From Coprothermobacter sp. (GTDB lineage Bacteria > Coprothermobacterota > Coprothermobacteria > Coprothermobacterales > Coprothermobacteraceae), in assembly GCA_012842545.1 (NCBI GenBank), contig DUSQ01000016.1, positions 1 to 6,743 on the forward strand: DNA of 6,743 bases. Direction: 5' to 3'. The translations under genes were made by a program, and so were the position numbers. Below the pieces are notes generated by a model. That model did not search any database, had not been told where the DNA came from, and was given only the letters and a program-made list of their open reading frames with translations. Below, piece after piece: positions 6,017-6,743 of this stretch (position 1 is its first letter; every line of letters starts with the position of its first letter).

Positions 6017-6511
6017 TCACTTTACCTCCTCACAAGAAGGTGGCGCTCCTTGCTGTTGAAGATTACCTAGAAGGACTTTGCCCTCATATTTGACAAAGAC
6101 CACCTCTACCTGGTGGGAACACACATAGACCTTACTTGACTTTGTTGCCGTGAAAGTGTATGTCCCGGTATACAGAACTGAAGCAGTTAAACGATCAGGC
6201 TCGTTTTTCACCACATCAAATTTAGAGACGCGGTAACCAGAAACGGAGGCAGACTCAATACCAACCGCCTTCAAGGTGTCAAACCACACGTTTTTAACTT
6301 CTACAACCGTGCTAACCAGTTCTGTAGCTGTGGGAACAAAATTTGCTTGTAATGCACCTACGTCGTTCTTAGCAAACGCATTTAGTACCTCTTGAAGCAC
6401 CGTTTTGGACTGGCTAATGTCAGTCTCTGAAAAAGGCTTTGGTTTGCAACCCACGAGCCCAAGCAAACAAAGAATAAGAGCAAGGCTAACGGATACCTTT
6501 GTTTTGCTCAT
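6017..6511 (-). CDS. Predicted lipoprotein of unknown function upstream of flgB
   Basis: I do not recognise this 164-residue product. It begins MSKTK and has a hydrophobic stretch (about 6-20) ending in the lipobox LVGC. Cys22 should therefore be lipidated after signal peptidase II cleavage, and the mature protein anchored on the outer face of a membrane. Residue +2 after the Cys is Lys. The mature part has a predicted helix (VLQEVLNAFAKNDVGALQANF, about 38-58), then mostly alternating beta-type segments (TASVLYTGTYTFTA, VYVCSHQVEVVFVKYEGKVLL). This helix-then-sheet layout vaguely recalls NTF2-like lipoproteins, a guess only. Two further cysteines, 131 and 160, could form a disulfide. The ATG at 6511 is chosen because GGAAGG is close upstream and it gives a clean signal peptide. 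A longer frame from 6556 would put a basic extension before it. It overlaps the preceding gene by 26 bases and ends one base before flgB, so a link to flagellar assembly is plausible. Confidence 0.8.
   Translation of the reverse strand: MSKTKVSVSLALILCLLGLVGCKPKPFSETDISQSKTVLQEVLNAFAKNDVGALQANFVPTATELVSTVVEVKNVWFDTLKAVGIESASVSGYRVSKFDVVKNEPDRLTASVLYTGTYTFTATKSSKVYVCSHQVEVVFVKYEGKVLLGNLQQQGAPPSCEEVK
6024..6030 (-). promoter_or_regulatory. Ribosome binding site of flgB, inside the lipoprotein gene
   Basis: The minus strand reads AGGAGGT, eight bases before the flgB ATG and within the last codons of the upstream lipoprotein gene. The sequence GGAGGTAAAGT continues toward the start codon and is identical to the one before fliE. 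Confidence 0.8.
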
Positions 6512-6743
6512 AAGCCTTCCTTGCTTGATAAGAGTTCGAGGTTTCTTCAACCTCATGCAGTAAATCCTGGGCTTGAAGCTCTAAAAGAGAAATAATTTTC
6601 TGCTGTTTTTCGTGGATGACTTTTACAGTATCTGCGTGCTTGTGTTTCTCTTCTGGATGTTCCTCAAGCTGCTGGGCTATCAAGGTTATGATATCTTGCA
6701 ATATTAAAACATACTTGGAAACCTGATCAAGATCAGAGCGCGA
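6486..6743 (-). CDS. C-terminal part of an unrecognised helical protein (5' end outside window)
   Basis: The frame is open from the right window edge to a TAA or TGA-type stop at 6488-6486, giving the last 85 residues of a longer protein. A TTG at 6701 is in frame, but the codons upstream remain open with no stop, so the gene most likely begins beyond the window. The fragment is strongly helical and charged, with Leu/Ile/Val spaced as in a coiled coil (LILQDIITLIAQQLEEH; IHEKQQKIISLLELQAQDLL) and a His/Glu/Lys-rich hinge (EEHPEEKHKHAD). It ends KAYEQNKGIR. There are no cysteines and no membrane segment. Small helical proteins in flagellar operons are often export chaperones such as FlgN or FliT, but I see no diagnostic motif. 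Its end overlaps the lipoprotein gene by 26 bases. Confidence 0.6.
   Translation of the reverse strand, partial: SRSDLDQVSKYVLILQDIITLIAQQLEEHPEEKHKHADTVKVIHEKQQKIISLLELQAQDLLHEVEETSNSYQARKAYEQNKGIR

Noticed and set aside
6254..6282. TTGACA on the minus strand with a loose TATTGA after 16 bases, a possible internal promoter
   Set aside because: The -10 match is poor and it lies in the middle of the lipoprotein coding region. One good hexamer is expected by chance in a window this size.
6512..6556. A 15-residue N-terminal extension of the lipoprotein gene
   Set aside because: It overlaps the preceding gene more deeply, places a very basic stretch ahead of an already complete signal peptide, and the ATG at 6511 has a GGAAGG close upstream.
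1..6743. Flagellar sigma-28 type promoter (TAAA then GCCGATAA)
   Set aside because: I saw no such pair on either strand at a plausible position. The operon promoter is probably to the right of the window.

Overview
The window is a single block of flagellar genes, all read on the minus strand. In transcription order (right to left) it holds: the 3' end of an unrecognised gene, a small predicted lipoprotein, flgB, flgC, fliE, fliF, fliG, fliH, fliI, fliJ, and probably the first codons of one more gene at the left edge. Genes overlap or sit a few bases apart. The largest gaps are about 25 nt before fliF and 37 nt before fliH (if fliH starts where I place it). No promoter, terminator, RNA gene, mobile element or CRISPR array is visible, and no stretch over 300 bases lacks a gene. 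This looks like the middle of one long polycistronic operon that begins and ends outside the window.

The products build the earliest parts of the flagellum. FliF forms the MS ring in the membrane. FliG sits under it as the switch and torque protein. FliE joins the MS ring to the rod, and FlgB and FlgC are proximal rod subunits. FliH, FliI and FliJ are the cytoplasmic ATPase complex that feeds the type III export gate. The flgB-flgC-fliE-fliF-fliG-fliH-fliI-fliJ order is the common arrangement in Firmicutes and several deep-branching thermophile lineages.

The organism is a motile, or at least flagellar-gene-bearing, bacterium of moderate GC (mid-40s by eye). From memory, the C-terminal domain of FliG is very like that of Thermotoga maritima. 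This, with frequent TTG starts and strong GGAGG ribosome binding sites, suggests an anaerobic thermophile-like lineage near Thermotogota, Coprothermobacterota or deep Firmicutes. That placement is an inference, not a measurement.

The core flagellar genes look intact and ordinary. The less expected items are an uncharacterised lipoprotein one base upstream of flgB, a run of seven tandem Gly-aromatic-x-x tetrads at the FliH N-terminus, uncertain and non-ATG starts for several genes, and two cut-off reading frames at the window edges. I did not find convincing evidence of a new kind of system here.
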